A stretch of 64,000 nucleotides of DNA from an uncultured Collinsella sp. (GCA_900541685.1 UQKM01000001.1:62001-126000); one strand, 5' to 3'; shown: positions 54,070 through 61,948, numbered from the stretch's first letter. Numbers and translations: made by a program. Notes: generated from the letters alone by a model not told the origin.

Positions 54070-54675
54070 ATGGCGACGGTGTATGGTTATGCGCGGGTGA
54101 GTTCGCGCGATCAGAATCTAAATCGGCAGCTGGATGCGCTGGGCGCCTATGGCGTGGGCTCGGCGAATATTTATGCCGACCATGCGAGCGGCAAGGACTT
54201 CGATCGCCCGCGGTATCGCGAGCTGCTGCACATCCTGGGAGACGGGGACGTGCTGGTGGTGCTTTCTATCGACCGGCTTGGCCGTAATTACTCCGAGATT
54301 CTTGAGGAATGGCGACGCATTACCAAGGAGCTCGGGGTTGCCATTGTGGTGTTGGACATGCCATTGCTTGACACGCGCGCCAGGGCCAGCGGCGCGCCGG
54401 ATGTGACCAATACCCTGATTGCCGATATTGTGCTACAACTGCTGAGCTACGTGGCGCAGGTGGAGCGCGAGAATATTCATCGGCGCCAGGCGGAGGGGAT
54501 TGCAGCGGCGCGGGCGCGAGGGGTCCGTTTCGGTCGACCTCGCAAGCCGTGCCCTCCTCAGTTTGAGCTGGTGCGCGATAGCTATGAGGCGGGCGATATT
54601 ACCCGCAGCCAGGCGGCAAAGTGCCTGGGCGTGTGCGTGGGGACGTTCGATCGCTGGATGCGCGAGGCGGGGTAG
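54070..54675 (+). CDS. Serine recombinase (resolvase/invertase family)
   Basis: 201 residues: catalytic serine in YGYARVSSRDQNLNRQLDAL, then SIDRLGRNYSEILEEWRRIT, the long E-helix region (VERENIHRRQAEGIAAARAR) and a C-terminal helix-turn-helix (DITRSQAAKCLGVCVGTFDR). It is a small resolvase type without the large integrase domain. The ATG at 54070 follows AGCGGGG. No transposase, invertible genes or plasmid functions surround it; only the palindrome at 54012. The stop is TAG. Confidence 0.92.
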   Translation: MATVYGYARVSSRDQNLNRQLDALGAYGVGSANIYADHASGKDFDRPRYRELLHILGDGDVLVVLSIDRLGRNYSEILEEWRRITKELGVAIVVLDMPLLDTRARASGAPDVTNTLIADIVLQLLSYVAQVERENIHRRQAEGIAAARARGVRFGRPRKPCPPQFELVRDSYEAGDITRSQAAKCLGVCVGTFDRWMREAG

Positions 54676-54779
54676 GGGTTTGCGTCGCTTTGTCGCTTCC
54701 TGTTGCGATTCAAATTTTGATACGGTGACGATGCCATTTGGGGCTACACTCGCTGATATTCAAAAAAGGAGGTAGGCCC

Positions 54780-55361
54780 TTGGCGCGCGTAAAACAAATA
54801 ATCGGATGGACCGCGATCATTCTGTTCGCTGCAACGCTGGCGGGCATCTGGGTGCTGACGGAGCAAAATGCGGTGGAGACGTCGTTGCTGAGCGAGTCCA
54901 CCGCGCGCGTGGTGGAGGGTCAGGCTACGGGCGTTCAGGCTGCCGATGTCGCGGGTGAAGCTCAGACCGAGAACGGGATGACCGGGGGCACCGATTCGGC
55001 TGCTTCGAATGTCCGGTCTGGCCGACTTGCTTCCATTCGCATGTGGGTGGGCACGAACGTCCGTCGCGTTGCCCATACCGTAGAGTTTTTCTTCGTCGGA
55101 TTGTTCGCCTCGGTGGTCGTGGTTTGCTTTTCCAGGCGTCCTTGGAGCGTATGCTCCCGTTGCGTGCCCGTGTTGCTCTTTTGCGCCGTCTGCTCCGTTG
55201 GCGATCAGGTACATAAGATCTTTGTTCCCGGCAGGCATTTCGACGTTATCGATTTAGGATTCGATGCTGCGGGCTATGTCACCGCCATGCTGTTGGTATT
55301 GCTGGCAGCGGCGTTGGTGCGCTATGCGACTCGGCCGATCGGCGCCCATGCGAGGCGCTAG
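54780..55361 (+). CDS. VanZ-like membrane protein
   Basis: 193 residues: N-terminal helix (IIGWTAIILFAATLAGIWVL), a variable extracytoplasmic segment, then RRVAHTVEFFFVGLFASVVV and GDQVHKIFVPGRHFDVIDLG, the VanZ-family signature, and a final helix. The start TTG 54780 lies 5 nt after GGAGGT (54769-54774). The first vanZ was found with teicoplanin resistance, but most members have no known role. The stop is TAG. Confidence 0.82.
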   Translation: MARVKQIIGWTAIILFAATLAGIWVLTEQNAVETSLLSESTARVVEGQATGVQAADVAGEAQTENGMTGGTDSAASNVRSGRLASIRMWVGTNVRRVAHTVEFFFVGLFASVVVVCFSRRPWSVCSRCVPVLLFCAVCSVGDQVHKIFVPGRHFDVIDLGFDAAGYVTAMLLVLLAAALVRYATRPIGAHARR

Positions 55362-55483
55362 CCTTAAGACGAGACATCGCGACTGCCTATGCTTCGACAT
55401 TGGCTACAATAACGGCTGCAATCGCGAGTGGTCGTCGATGTGCAGTTTTCCGGACACCTGTTTTCTCTAAGAAAGGAAATCCC

Positions 55484-55843
55484 ATGACCGTACTGTTTGT
55501 TGAATATCCCAAGTGCTCGACCTGTAAGAAGGCCAAGGCATGGCTGGACGAACACGGGGTAGAGTATATCGACCGCGATATCGTTTTGGACAATCCCACG
55601 GCTGATGAGCTTGCGACCTGGATTGCTCGTTCGGGACTGCCGGTGCGGCGCTTCTTTAATTCGTCGGGCATGAAATATCGAGAGCTGGGCCTGAAGGCGC
55701 GTCTAGATGCGGGCATGACGGATCGGGAGTGCTACGAGCTGCTGGCGACCGACGGCATGCTGGTCAAGCGTCCGCTGTTGGTGGGCGACGACTTTGCGAT
55801 TCCCGGCTTTAGGGAAGCAGCTTGGACCGAGGCGCTGCTGTAG
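55484..55843 (+). CDS. ArsC/Spx family thioredoxin-fold protein
   Basis: 119 residues, MTVLFVEYPKCSTCKKAKAW with a CxxC active site, then IARSGLPVRRFFNSSG and MLVKRPLLVGDDFAIPGF. It resembles arsenate reductase-like proteins of the YffB/Spx group rather than a proven arsenate reductase, as no arsenic genes are nearby. The ATG at 55484 follows GAAAGGAAA. The stop is TAG. Confidence 0.87.
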   Translation: MTVLFVEYPKCSTCKKAKAWLDEHGVEYIDRDIVLDNPTADELATWIARSGLPVRRFFNSSGMKYRELGLKARLDAGMTDRECYELLATDGMLVKRPLLVGDDFAIPGFREAAWTEALL

Positions 55844-55915
55844 CGGCTGCGGAAAGTGCGACCCGTTTTGAGCGCTCGGGGTGGGACGTGTTTTCCATCG
55901 GAGGGCTCGCTCGGC

Positions 55916-56326
55916 TCAATCCTTGAGCTGTGCCCATTCGTGCGGACCGTAGACCTTTACGTGCTTGTTGGGCTTGCCGCTCCAGTACTCCTCGTCCATA
56001 AAGGGCAGATATGCCTGAACACCGGGGCAGATAAAGGGAATCCGCTGCTGTTGCAGTCGCTCGCGTTGGCGCTGCTCCAGGTGCGCCTCGGATATGACAG
56101 TCGGCATACCGGACAGCTCGACGAGGCTTGCCTGGATTCGCTTAAGGTCGGGGAGTCCCGCGTGCCATGACATCCGCATGATCAAAAAGGATGCACGGCG
56201 GTATTTTGCCTGCATCACCGTGATGGCGGGGCGCAGGGTGGGATGGATTTTGTCCCGTTCGGGCCAAAGGTCAGCAGTGATCTCGAGGCCCAGGGTCTCC
56301 CATAGGTAATCAAGCTCTTCGTCCAT
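55916..56326 (-). CDS. Hypothetical protein, 136 residues
   Basis: Reads MDEELDYLWETLGLEITADL, with QAKYRRASFLIMRMSWHAGL and RQRERLQQQRIPFICPGVQA in the middle and end. The RIPFICPGVQAYLPFM segment recalls a conserved N-terminal segment of some uncharacterised MarR-like proteins, but no winged helix is visible; it could be a truncated relative. The ATG at 56326 follows GAGGCG. It ends with TGA, one of four in the window. It is convergent with the ArsC-like gene. Confidence 0.65.
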   Translation of the reverse strand: MDEELDYLWETLGLEITADLWPERDKIHPTLRPAITVMQAKYRRASFLIMRMSWHAGLPDLKRIQASLVELSGMPTVISEAHLEQRQRERLQQQRIPFICPGVQAYLPFMDEEYWSGKPNKHVKVYGPHEWAQLKD

Positions 56327-56519
56327 GGCGCCTCGATATCTACGTGATCATTGATACTTCGATTGTGTTGCCTGGTGCTATCGTTTTCGCGGTAGAATCT
56401 GCCAACGGTTGACGGCTACCGCTCGCGGCGTTTTGCCCTTCGTGTGCAGCGGTCGACTTCACAGGTCCTTCACGTGTCGGCCGTATTTGACTGAATTTCA
56501 AAAAAGTCAAAATTAGGGC

Positions 56520-56548
56520 TTGCGTCACGGCGGGACTTCCCGTATATT
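56520..56548 (+). promoter_or_regulatory. Promoter of the tRNA operon
   Basis: TTGCGT (56520-56525), a 17-bp spacer and TATATT (56543-56548), about 45 bp before tRNA-Gln. A good sigma-70-type match. Confidence 0.6.
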
Positions 56549-56592
56549 TCTTTCTTGCGCAAAGGCACAGCCGAGCGCAGCGATGCAGTCAT

Positions 56593-56666
56593 TGGGATGT
56601 CGTCTAATGGCAGGACAGCGGATTCTGGTTCCGTCAATGGGGGTTCGACTCCCTCCATCCCAGCCA
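56593..56666 (+). tRNA. tRNA-Gln (CTG)
   Basis: The acceptor arm TGGGATG pairs with CATCCCA, followed by discriminator G and an encoded CCA. The anticodon loop in GGATTCTGGTTCC carries CTG. The T-loop is GGTTCGACTCC. It is the first of two tRNAs in a short operon. Confidence 0.94.
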
Positions 56667-56683
56667 TTGCATTTGCTACATAT

Positions 56684-56760
56684 GGCCCGTTCGTCTAGCG
56701 GTTTAGGACGCCGCCCTCTCAAGGCGGAGATCACCAGTTCGAATCTGGTACGGGCTACCA
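56684..56760 (+). tRNA. tRNA-Glu (CTC)
   Basis: GGCCCGT pairs with ACGGGCT (first pair G-U), then A and an encoded CCA. The anticodon stem-loop CCGCC-CTCTCAA-GGCGG gives CTC. The T-arm is CCAGTTCGAATCTGG. It is 17 bp after tRNA-Gln. Confidence 0.94.
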
Positions 56761-56770
56761 AAATTGAACG

Positions 56771-56798
56771 CCCGGGCCTCGTAAGAGACCCGGGTTTT
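56771..56798 (+). terminator. Terminator of the tRNA operon
   Basis: CCCGGGCCTC-GTAA-GAGACCCGGG (one mismatch) followed by TTTT. Confidence 0.88.
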
Positions 56799-56857
56799 GT
56801 GTATTGACCGATATTTAAGGCGCGCGTTGAGTCTGCCGCCCGGACCGAGGAGTTGTC

Positions 56858-57775
56858 ATGGACCTGCCTATCAGCTTGGAAGACATCACGTATGCCGAGA
56901 ACTATCTGGCGCAGGGCGACCTGGCTACGGCGACGCCGCTGCTTGAGCGTCTGGTGGAGCTCGCCGAGGAGTATATCGACGCTGAGTGCAAGACGGAGGA
57001 GAAGCGCCAGTACTTTAGCTTCGACAGCAAGTTTGAGCGCCTGGCCTATCGCCGCGTGGAGAAGGATCCGCGCGAGCTGGTGCAGGTCGAGGTTCCCTTT
57101 GACCGCCTGTACTCCGACATGGCGTTTGCCTACATTCGCCAGCAGGATTATGTGAGTGCTCGGAATGCCCTGATGCAGGCCGTGCGTTGGGATCCCATGA
57201 ACTGCAACTATCGCTTGGACTTGGCCGAGCTGTTCCGCGCGCTCGAGGACAAGCAGGAGTGGGCATCGCTCTCGTTCTCGGTGCTGGAGCGCGCGAGCGA
57301 CGGTAAGTGCGCCGCACGTGCCTACACCAACTTGGGTCAGTACTTCTTGGAGCCCGAGACCGAGAACATTTCGGCAGCCGTGGGCTGCGCGCGTCTGGCG
57401 CTGCGCCTGGCGCCCAATGATGCGCATACGACGCGCCTGCTCAACAAGATCCATACCACCTATCCGGATGCCGCGGACGAGAGTGACGACCATGTGATGG
57501 GTGAGCTCGCCCTGCAGGGCGTGCCGACCTCGCCTTCGGCCGAGATCGCCATCTGCCTGATCATGTGCGCGACCGATGCTGCAAGCGACGGCGACAAGCA
57601 GGAGGCTACGCGTCTGACGGTGCGTGCTCGCGATTTGGTGGGCGAGGAGGCCTGCGCGGCGATTATCAAGCTGGTGCGCGAGAGCGATGCCGAGCTTAAT
57701 GCCGAGCGCAGGGCAAAGCGCGAGGCTGCGGGTTCAAACGCCGATGGCGCCAAGGAGGCCGGCGATGCCCAGTAA
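56858..57775 (+). CDS. TPR-like repeat protein
   Basis: 305 residues, mostly helical with tetratricopeptide-like repeats: DITYAENYLAQGDLATATPL at the N-terminus, YIRQQDYVSARNALMQAVRW and LGQYFLEPETENISAAVGCA. Likely a cytoplasmic protein-protein interaction scaffold; no catalytic motif is seen. The ATG follows GAGGAG. It overlaps smpB by 11 nt, so the two are coupled. The C-terminus is charged and Ala-rich. The stop is TAA. Confidence 0.8.
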   Translation: MDLPISLEDITYAENYLAQGDLATATPLLERLVELAEEYIDAECKTEEKRQYFSFDSKFERLAYRRVEKDPRELVQVEVPFDRLYSDMAFAYIRQQDYVSARNALMQAVRWDPMNCNYRLDLAELFRALEDKQEWASLSFSVLERASDGKCAARAYTNLGQYFLEPETENISAAVGCARLALRLAPNDAHTTRLLNKIHTTYPDAADESDDHVMGELALQGVPTSPSAEIAICLIMCATDAASDGDKQEATRLTVRARDLVGEEACAAIIKLVRESDAELNAERRAKREAAGSNADGAKEAGDAQ

Positions 57776-58235
57776 GCGCGAGCGCAAGCTCATTTCCAAG
57801 AATCGCTCGGCACATCACGAGTACTTTATCGATGAGACGTTTGAGTGCGGTATTGAGCTGAGCGGTACCGAGGTCAAGTCGATTCGCGAGCGCGCGTGCC
57901 AGATTACCGATACCTTTGCACTGATTCGTGGCGGGGAGTGCTGGCTCGTCGGCCTGCATATCCACCCTTATAGCCATGGTGGCGTGTGGAATCGCGATCC
58001 CGACCGTCGGCGCCGTCTGCTGCTGCACCGCAAGGAGATCGACTTTCTTGACGGCAAACTTCGCAACCGCGGCTATGCGCTGGTGCCGCTGGAGCTCTAC
58101 TTTAATACCGACGGCCGCGTAAAGCTGCTGCTGGGCCTAGGCCGCGGCAAGAAGCTTTACGACAAGCGCGAGGATATGGCCAAGCGCGATGTCCAGCGCG
58201 AGATCGACCGCGCCCTCAAGGAGCGCAATCGCTAG
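57765..58235 (+). CDS. smpB: SsrA-binding protein SmpB
   Basis: A 156-residue tmRNA partner for rescuing stalled ribosomes: NRSAHHEYFIDETFECGIEL, SGTEVKSIRERACQITDTFA and the C-terminal GRGKKLYDKREDMAKRDVQR tail that enters the mRNA channel. The ATG at 57765 follows AAGGAGG, which lies inside the TPR gene. No ssrA gene was recognised nearby. The stop is TAG. Confidence 0.95.
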   Translation: MPSKRERKLISKNRSAHHEYFIDETFECGIELSGTEVKSIRERACQITDTFALIRGGECWLVGLHIHPYSHGGVWNRDPDRRRRLLLHRKEIDFLDGKLRNRGYALVPLELYFNTDGRVKLLLGLGRGKKLYDKREDMAKRDVQREIDRALKERNR

Positions 58236-58247
58236 GCGTTCTGTATA

Positions 58248-58314
58248 AGTTGCGGTGGAATACGGACTGTTTTGCCTGTTTGAGGGGCTATTCAGTCCTT
58301 ATTTCACCGCAACT
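58248..58314. repeat. 67-bp dispersed palindrome, copy 2
   Basis: AGTTGCGGTGGAATA (58248-58262) pairs with TATTTCACCGCAACT-type sequence ending at 58314; GGACTGTTT and a less perfect CAGTCC form the inner stem. It matches the copy at 9651-9717 in length and arms, with a different loop. It starts 12 bp after the smpB stop. Confidence 0.8.
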
Positions 58315-58358
58315 GCGGGCGTCTCATCTTGCTTATACTGTTTTGACACATATGTCTC

Positions 58359-58392
58359 AAAGGTGGTGTCCGTTGTGGACGCCGCCTTTTTT
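58359..58392 (+). terminator. Rho-independent terminator upstream of the flavin reductase gene
   Basis: AAAGGTGGTGTCC-GTTGT-GGACGCCGCCTTT (wobbles) with TTTTTT at 58387-58392. It lies 20 bp after a TATACT box (58334-58339) and 50 bp before the next start, so it may end a short leader transcript or the smpB transcript. Confidence 0.8.
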
Positions 58393-58443
58393 GTGGGTAC
58401 ATACATCCATGAGGTTCCAACCCGGGTTAGGGGAGTGATTGTT

Positions 58444-58947
58444 ATGGACAAAACTGCGTTCTTTACCATGCCGAGCGGTCTGTACGTGGTGAGCGCCGCG
58501 GCAGACGGGCTGCGCGCCGGCTGCGTCATCAACACTGCGGTGCAGGTGACGTCCATGCCGCCGCGCATTTCGGTTGCCGTGAACAAGGACAACGTCACCT
58601 CGGGCGTCATCGCTTCGGCCAAAGCGTTCGCGCTGACCGTGATCGATCAGACCGCCGATATGCTCTACATCGGTAACTTTGGGTTCCGCACCAGCAGCGA
58701 TTATGACAAGTTTGCCAAATACGAGACCCGCGAGACGGCTCTGGGCATGCCCTATGTGCCCGAGCACGCGGCGGCCCTGTTTAGCTGCCATTTGATCGAC
58801 ACTGTGGATGTTGGCACGCATCTACTGTTTATCGGCGAGGTCGAGGATGCCGAGCGCTTGAGTGACGAGACGCCGCTCACCTACGATTACTACCATAAGG
58901 TCCTGAAGGGCAAGACGCCTCCGAAGGCGTCCTCGTATCAAGGCTAG
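58444..58947 (+). CDS. Flavin reductase-like FMN-binding protein
   Basis: 167 residues of the split-barrel flavin reductase family: FFTMPSGLYVVSAAADGLRA, TAVQVTSMPPRISVAVNKDN and TSGVIASAKAFALTVIDQTA. It resembles the flavin domain of high-molecular-weight rubredoxin, and a separate rubredoxin gene follows 90 bp downstream, so together they may form an electron-transfer pair for oxygen or peroxide defence (inference). The ATG at 58444 follows GGGGAG. The stop is TAG. Confidence 0.88.
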   Translation: MDKTAFFTMPSGLYVVSAAADGLRAGCVINTAVQVTSMPPRISVAVNKDNVTSGVIASAKAFALTVIDQTADMLYIGNFGFRTSSDYDKFAKYETRETALGMPYVPEHAAALFSCHLIDTVDVGTHLLFIGEVEDAERLSDETPLTYDYYHKVLKGKTPPKASSYQG

Positions 58948-58964
58948 AAATGTTTTAAAAATAC

Positions 58965-58992
58965 TTGCATTATATTATTGAGAATCTATACT
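58965..58992 (+). promoter_or_regulatory. Promoter of the rubredoxin gene
   Basis: TTGCAT (58965-58970), a 16-bp spacer and TATACT (58987-58992), in a strikingly AT-rich stretch (TTATATTATTGAGAATC) that could hold a Fur/PerR-type site. Confidence 0.5.
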
Positions 58993-59036
58993 GATAAATG
59001 AAGTACATCACCAGTCGCGTTTGAGAGGAGAACATC

Positions 59037-59180
59037 ATGGCTGAGGAGAAGAAGACGTATAAGTTCGTGTGCGTCGTTTGCGGTTACGAGGTTGAGGTCG
59101 ATACGCCCGAGCTGCCCGAGGATTATGTGTGCCCGGTGTGCGGCGTCGGTCCCGATCAGTTTGAGCTCGTCGAGGAGTAG
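59037..59180 (+). CDS. Short rubredoxin
   Basis: 47 residues, MAEEKKTYKFVCVVCGYEVE then CPVCGVGPDQFELVEE. Two CxxCG pairs form the Fe(Cys)4 centre. The loop between them is shorter than in classical 52-residue rubredoxins and looks like the rubredoxin domain of rubrerythrin. The ATG at 59037 follows GAGAGGAG. It carries single electrons in the cytoplasm, probably to or from the flavoprotein upstream. The stop is TAG. Confidence 0.92.
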   Translation: MAEEKKTYKFVCVVCGYEVEVDTPELPEDYVCPVCGVGPDQFELVEE

Positions 59181-59222
59181 CTCGCAGACACACGGCGAAA
59201 GCCGAACATAGCTCTGTCCAAA

Positions 59223-59255
59223 GGCCTCGGTCGAATTCTCGGCCGGGGCCCTTTT
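59223..59255 (+). terminator. Terminator after rubredoxin
   Basis: GGCCTCGGTCGA pairs with TCGGCCGGGGCC (G-U wobbles) around ATTC, followed by CTTTT. Confidence 0.88.
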
Positions 59256-59323
59256 CCTCCGCCCCCAAGGGATCACGGTTGCTGTTGGCCGATCCTGTCT
59301 GTTGTGAGTCCGGCCGACCTTTT

Positions 59324-59460
59324 GTCTCAATCTGTAACATCTAACGGTGGAAATTGGGCCCACTTGTTACATATCGAGACAAACCAAAACCGTCCGGCAG
59401 AAGATCTCAATCTGTAACATCTAGACATCGAAAGCGGGTCTAGATGTTACAGATCGAGAC
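59324..59460. repeat. Palindromic 80-bp-period repeat, cluster A (2 units)
   Basis: Two 57-bp palindromes at 59324-59380 and 59404-59460. Each has arms of the type GTCTCAATCTGTAACA and TGTTACAGATCGAGAC around a variable 25-bp centre. The 23-bp spacer starts AAACCAAAACCG. Unit-to-unit distance is exactly 80 bp, as in cluster B at 61732. In unit 2 the pairing extends to 22 bp (TCTAGAC/GTCTAGA). Confidence 0.9.
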
Positions 59461-59487
59461 GTTTGCCTGAGTAGGTGCCCCGCCCCA

Positions 59488-60744
59488 TTACATCCCTGTC
59501 AACAACACGACATCGAGAATCGTCACGATGGCACCGATCCCTACGAGCAGCGCGTTGAGCGGGCGCGAATTGGCATATTTGCCCATGACGCGGCGTGAGC
59601 TGGTGAGCCGTATGAGCACAAAGACCGTAATCGGCAGCTGAAGCGACAGCAGCGCCTGACTCCAGATGAGACCTTCAAAAGGATTTGGGACGACCAGGCA
59701 CGCCGTCACTGCGCCGACGAAACAGGCCGCCACCCCGATCGAGGAATGTCGGTCGTGGATGTCGTATTCCTCGTCGAACATGCCCGCGGTGATGGTGCCC
59801 GCCGCCATGCCCGCCGTCACACTACTCGAGAGGCCCGCAAACAGCAGCGCTACCGCAAAGATGGTCGAGCTCGCCGGGCCCAAGATGGGGGAGAGCGTGG
59901 CCGCTGCGACGGCGAGGTCGTCTACGACCATGCCGTGCGCAAAGAAGGTCGTTGCGGCAAGGATGACCATGGCCGAGTTGATTGCCCAGCCCACGCCCAT
60001 CGAAAAGAGCGTGTCGAAGAGCTCGTAGCGCAGACGTTCTTCGATAACCTGCTCGCCTTGGCCTTCGAAGTGCATGGATTGGATGACCTCGGAGTGCAGA
60101 AAAAGGTTGTGTGGCATAACGACCGCACCCAGAACGCTCACGATAATCGCGGCAGAGCCAGTGGGCATACTAGGCGTGATCCAGCTTGCGGCGGCTTGCG
60201 GCCAGTCGACCTTGACTAGTGCAAGCTCGGCCAAAAACGAGAGTCCTACCACGCCTACGAAGGCGATGATCCAGCGTTCGGCGCGCTTGTAGGAGCTCGT
60301 CATGAGCATCGCCATCGATACTGCCGCCACGATGACGCAGCCAGCGCGCACGGGCAGCCCAAAGAGCATTTGAAGCGCGATCGCACCGCCCAGGACTTCG
60401 GCCATGGCGGTGGCGATCGTGGCTAGATATGCGCTGCCGAGTATCACACGCCCGACGAGGCGGGGCAGGTGGCGCGTCGTGGCCTCGGCAAGACACATGC
60501 CCGTGGCGATACCCAGGTGTGCCGCGTTGTGCTGCAACGCGATGAGCATGATTGTGGACAGCGTGACGATCCACAGCAGCGCGTAGCCAAACTGCGAGCC
60601 CGCGGCCATATTGGAGGCCCAGTTGCCCGGATCGATAAAGCCGACGGTCACGAGCAGCCCGGGGCCGATGTGCCGCGCAATGTCTAGGCCTCCGTGACCG
60701 CCGGTGCGCGGGGAGCCAAAGTGATGTTTGAGATGGTTGAGCAT
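59488..60744 (-). CDS. mntH: Nramp family divalent metal transporter (MntH)
   Basis: A 418-residue proton-coupled Mn2+/Fe2+ importer with about eleven helices. The TM1 metal motif is GFIDPGNWASNMAAGSQFGY and the TM6 motif is VVMPHNLFLHSEVIQ. The ATG at 60744 (MLNHLKHHFG) has AGGAGC in front; the frame is open further upstream without a site. It is downstream of gpmA on the same strand with a 75-bp gap. Repeat clusters A and B lie on either side of the pair. The stop is TAA. Confidence 0.93.
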   Translation of the reverse strand: MLNHLKHHFGSPRTGGHGGLDIARHIGPGLLVTVGFIDPGNWASNMAAGSQFGYALLWIVTLSTIMLIALQHNAAHLGIATGMCLAEATTRHLPRLVGRVILGSAYLATIATAMAEVLGGAIALQMLFGLPVRAGCVIVAAVSMAMLMTSSYKRAERWIIAFVGVVGLSFLAELALVKVDWPQAAASWITPSMPTGSAAIIVSVLGAVVMPHNLFLHSEVIQSMHFEGQGEQVIEERLRYELFDTLFSMGVGWAINSAMVILAATTFFAHGMVVDDLAVAAATLSPILGPASSTIFAVALLFAGLSSSVTAGMAAGTITAGMFDEEYDIHDRHSSIGVAACFVGAVTACLVVPNPFEGLIWSQALLSLQLPITVFVLIRLTSSRRVMGKYANSRPLNALLVGIGAIVTILDVVLLTGM

Positions 60745-60819
60745 GGTGCGCTCCTGTGTATGGGCGGCGTGACGTCGCATCTGGGCCGTGCGGCGCCACG
60801 CGTCGGTTTTGGGTTGGGG

Positions 60820-61593
60820 CTACTTGTGTGCTTTGCCCTGATTGGCCACGGCGTCGATCTTGGCGGCGATGGTCGCCGGGTCGCCGATGTAGCGCTTGTC
60901 GAGGACGTTGAAATCGGTGTCGAAGGTGTAGACGAGCGGCACGCCGGTGGGGATGTTGACCTTGAGGATTTCCTCGGGCGTGAGGTGCTCGAGCTTCATG
61001 ACGAGTGAGCGCAGGGAGTTGCCGTGTGCGGCGATGAGTACGCGCTTGCCGGCGAGCATCTGGGGGCGAATCTCGTCTTCGAAATAAGGCCAGGCGCGGG
61101 CGATCGTGTCCTTGAGGCACTCGGTATAGGGCAGCTGATCGGGCGCGACATCACGGTATTGCTCCTGGGTGTGGGGATCGCGCGCGTCGTCCGGCTCGAG
61201 TGCCGGCGGGCAGACATCGAAGGAGCGGCGCCAGATGAGCACCTGCTCGTCGCCGTGCTCCGCTGCGGCATCGGCCTTGTTGAGACCCTGCAACGCTCCG
61301 TAGTGGCGCTCGTTGAGCTTCCAGGATTTGATGACGGGCAACCACTCGCGATCCATTTGGCCGAGCACGATGTCGAGGGTGTGAATTGCGCGCTTGAGAC
61401 GCGAGGTGTAGCAGACGTCGAAGTCGAAGTCCGCTTCTTTGAGGGCTCGACCGCCTGCTGCGGCTTCTTCGCGGCCCGTGTCGGTGAGTTCTACGTCGGT
61501 CCAGCCGGTGAACAGGTTGAGTTTGTTCCACTCGGATTCTCCGTGACGGATAAGGACAAGTTGCATTGTCTGTCGGTCTGCTCGGTGCGCCAT
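60820..61593 (-). CDS. gpmA: 2,3-bisphosphoglycerate-dependent phosphoglycerate mutase
   Basis: 257 residues. The phosphohistidine is in LVLIRHGESEWNKLNLFTGW, with LKRAIHTLD, KLNERHYGALQGLNK and the second histidine in AAHGNSLRSL. Interconverts 3- and 2-phosphoglycerate in glycolysis. The ATG at 61593 follows AAGGAGG; an internal ATG (MQLVLIRHG) would give the shorter family-standard start, so the first 9 residues are less certain. The stop is TAG. Confidence 0.95.
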   Translation of the reverse strand: MAHRADRQTMQLVLIRHGESEWNKLNLFTGWTDVELTDTGREEAAAGGRALKEADFDFDVCYTSRLKRAIHTLDIVLGQMDREWLPVIKSWKLNERHYGALQGLNKADAAAEHGDEQVLIWRRSFDVCPPALEPDDARDPHTQEQYRDVAPDQLPYTECLKDTIARAWPYFEDEIRPQMLAGKRVLIAAHGNSLRSLVMKLEHLTPEEILKVNIPTGVPLVYTFDTDFNVLDKRYIGDPATIAAKIDAVANQGKAHK

Positions 61594-61731
61594 AGGGGCC
61601 TCCTTGATCTGGCACGGTGTGCGTGCCGTTTGCTTGACGCCGCAAAGGATACCCGTTTTAAGCTTAAAAGTTAACCAAGCCTAACAAAATTGTTCTATTT
61701 GAATGGGATGGTGAAGGGGGGCTGCCGAAAT

Positions 61732-61948
61732 GTCTCGATCTGTAACAACTAGGGATGGAAATTGGGCCTAGGTGTTACAGATCGAGACAGGAAGAAATGG
61801 TCCTATGGAAAATCTCGATTTGTAACAGCTGGCCGCCAAAACCGGCCCTTCGTGTTACAGATCGAGACAAACCAAAACCGCTCCGCAGAAAATCTCAATC
61901 TGTAACATCTAGGCGCCAAAATCCGCTCTTCCTGTTACAGATTGAGAT
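61732..61948. repeat. Palindromic 80-bp-period repeat, cluster B (3 units)
   Basis: Three 57-bp palindromes at 61732-61788, 61812-61868 and 61892-61948, starting exactly 80 bp apart. Arms are GTCTCRATCTGTAACA and TGTTACAGATCGAGAC with small changes; the 25-bp centres differ. The 23-bp spacer between units 2 and 3 starts AAACCAAAACCG, nearly identical to the cluster A spacer; the spacer between units 1 and 2 is different. Confidence 0.9.

Larger units (their letters stand above)
59181..59487. other. Gene-free region with a terminator and two 80-bp repeat units
   Basis: No gene. It holds the rubredoxin terminator at 59223 and palindromic repeat units 1 and 2 (59324-59380, 59404-59460), the latter ending 27 bp before the mntH stop. 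Confidence 0.7.

Noticed and set aside
58236..58443. ssrA (tmRNA) gene next to smpB
   Set aside because: The region contains only the 67-bp palindrome and a terminator hairpin; no tRNA-like ends or tag reading frame were seen.
59324..61948. CRISPR array suggested by regularly spaced repeats
   Set aside because: The conserved parts are two inverted arms inside each 57-bp unit rather than direct repeats with unique spacers; two spacers are nearly identical; there are only 2 and 3 units and no cas genes.
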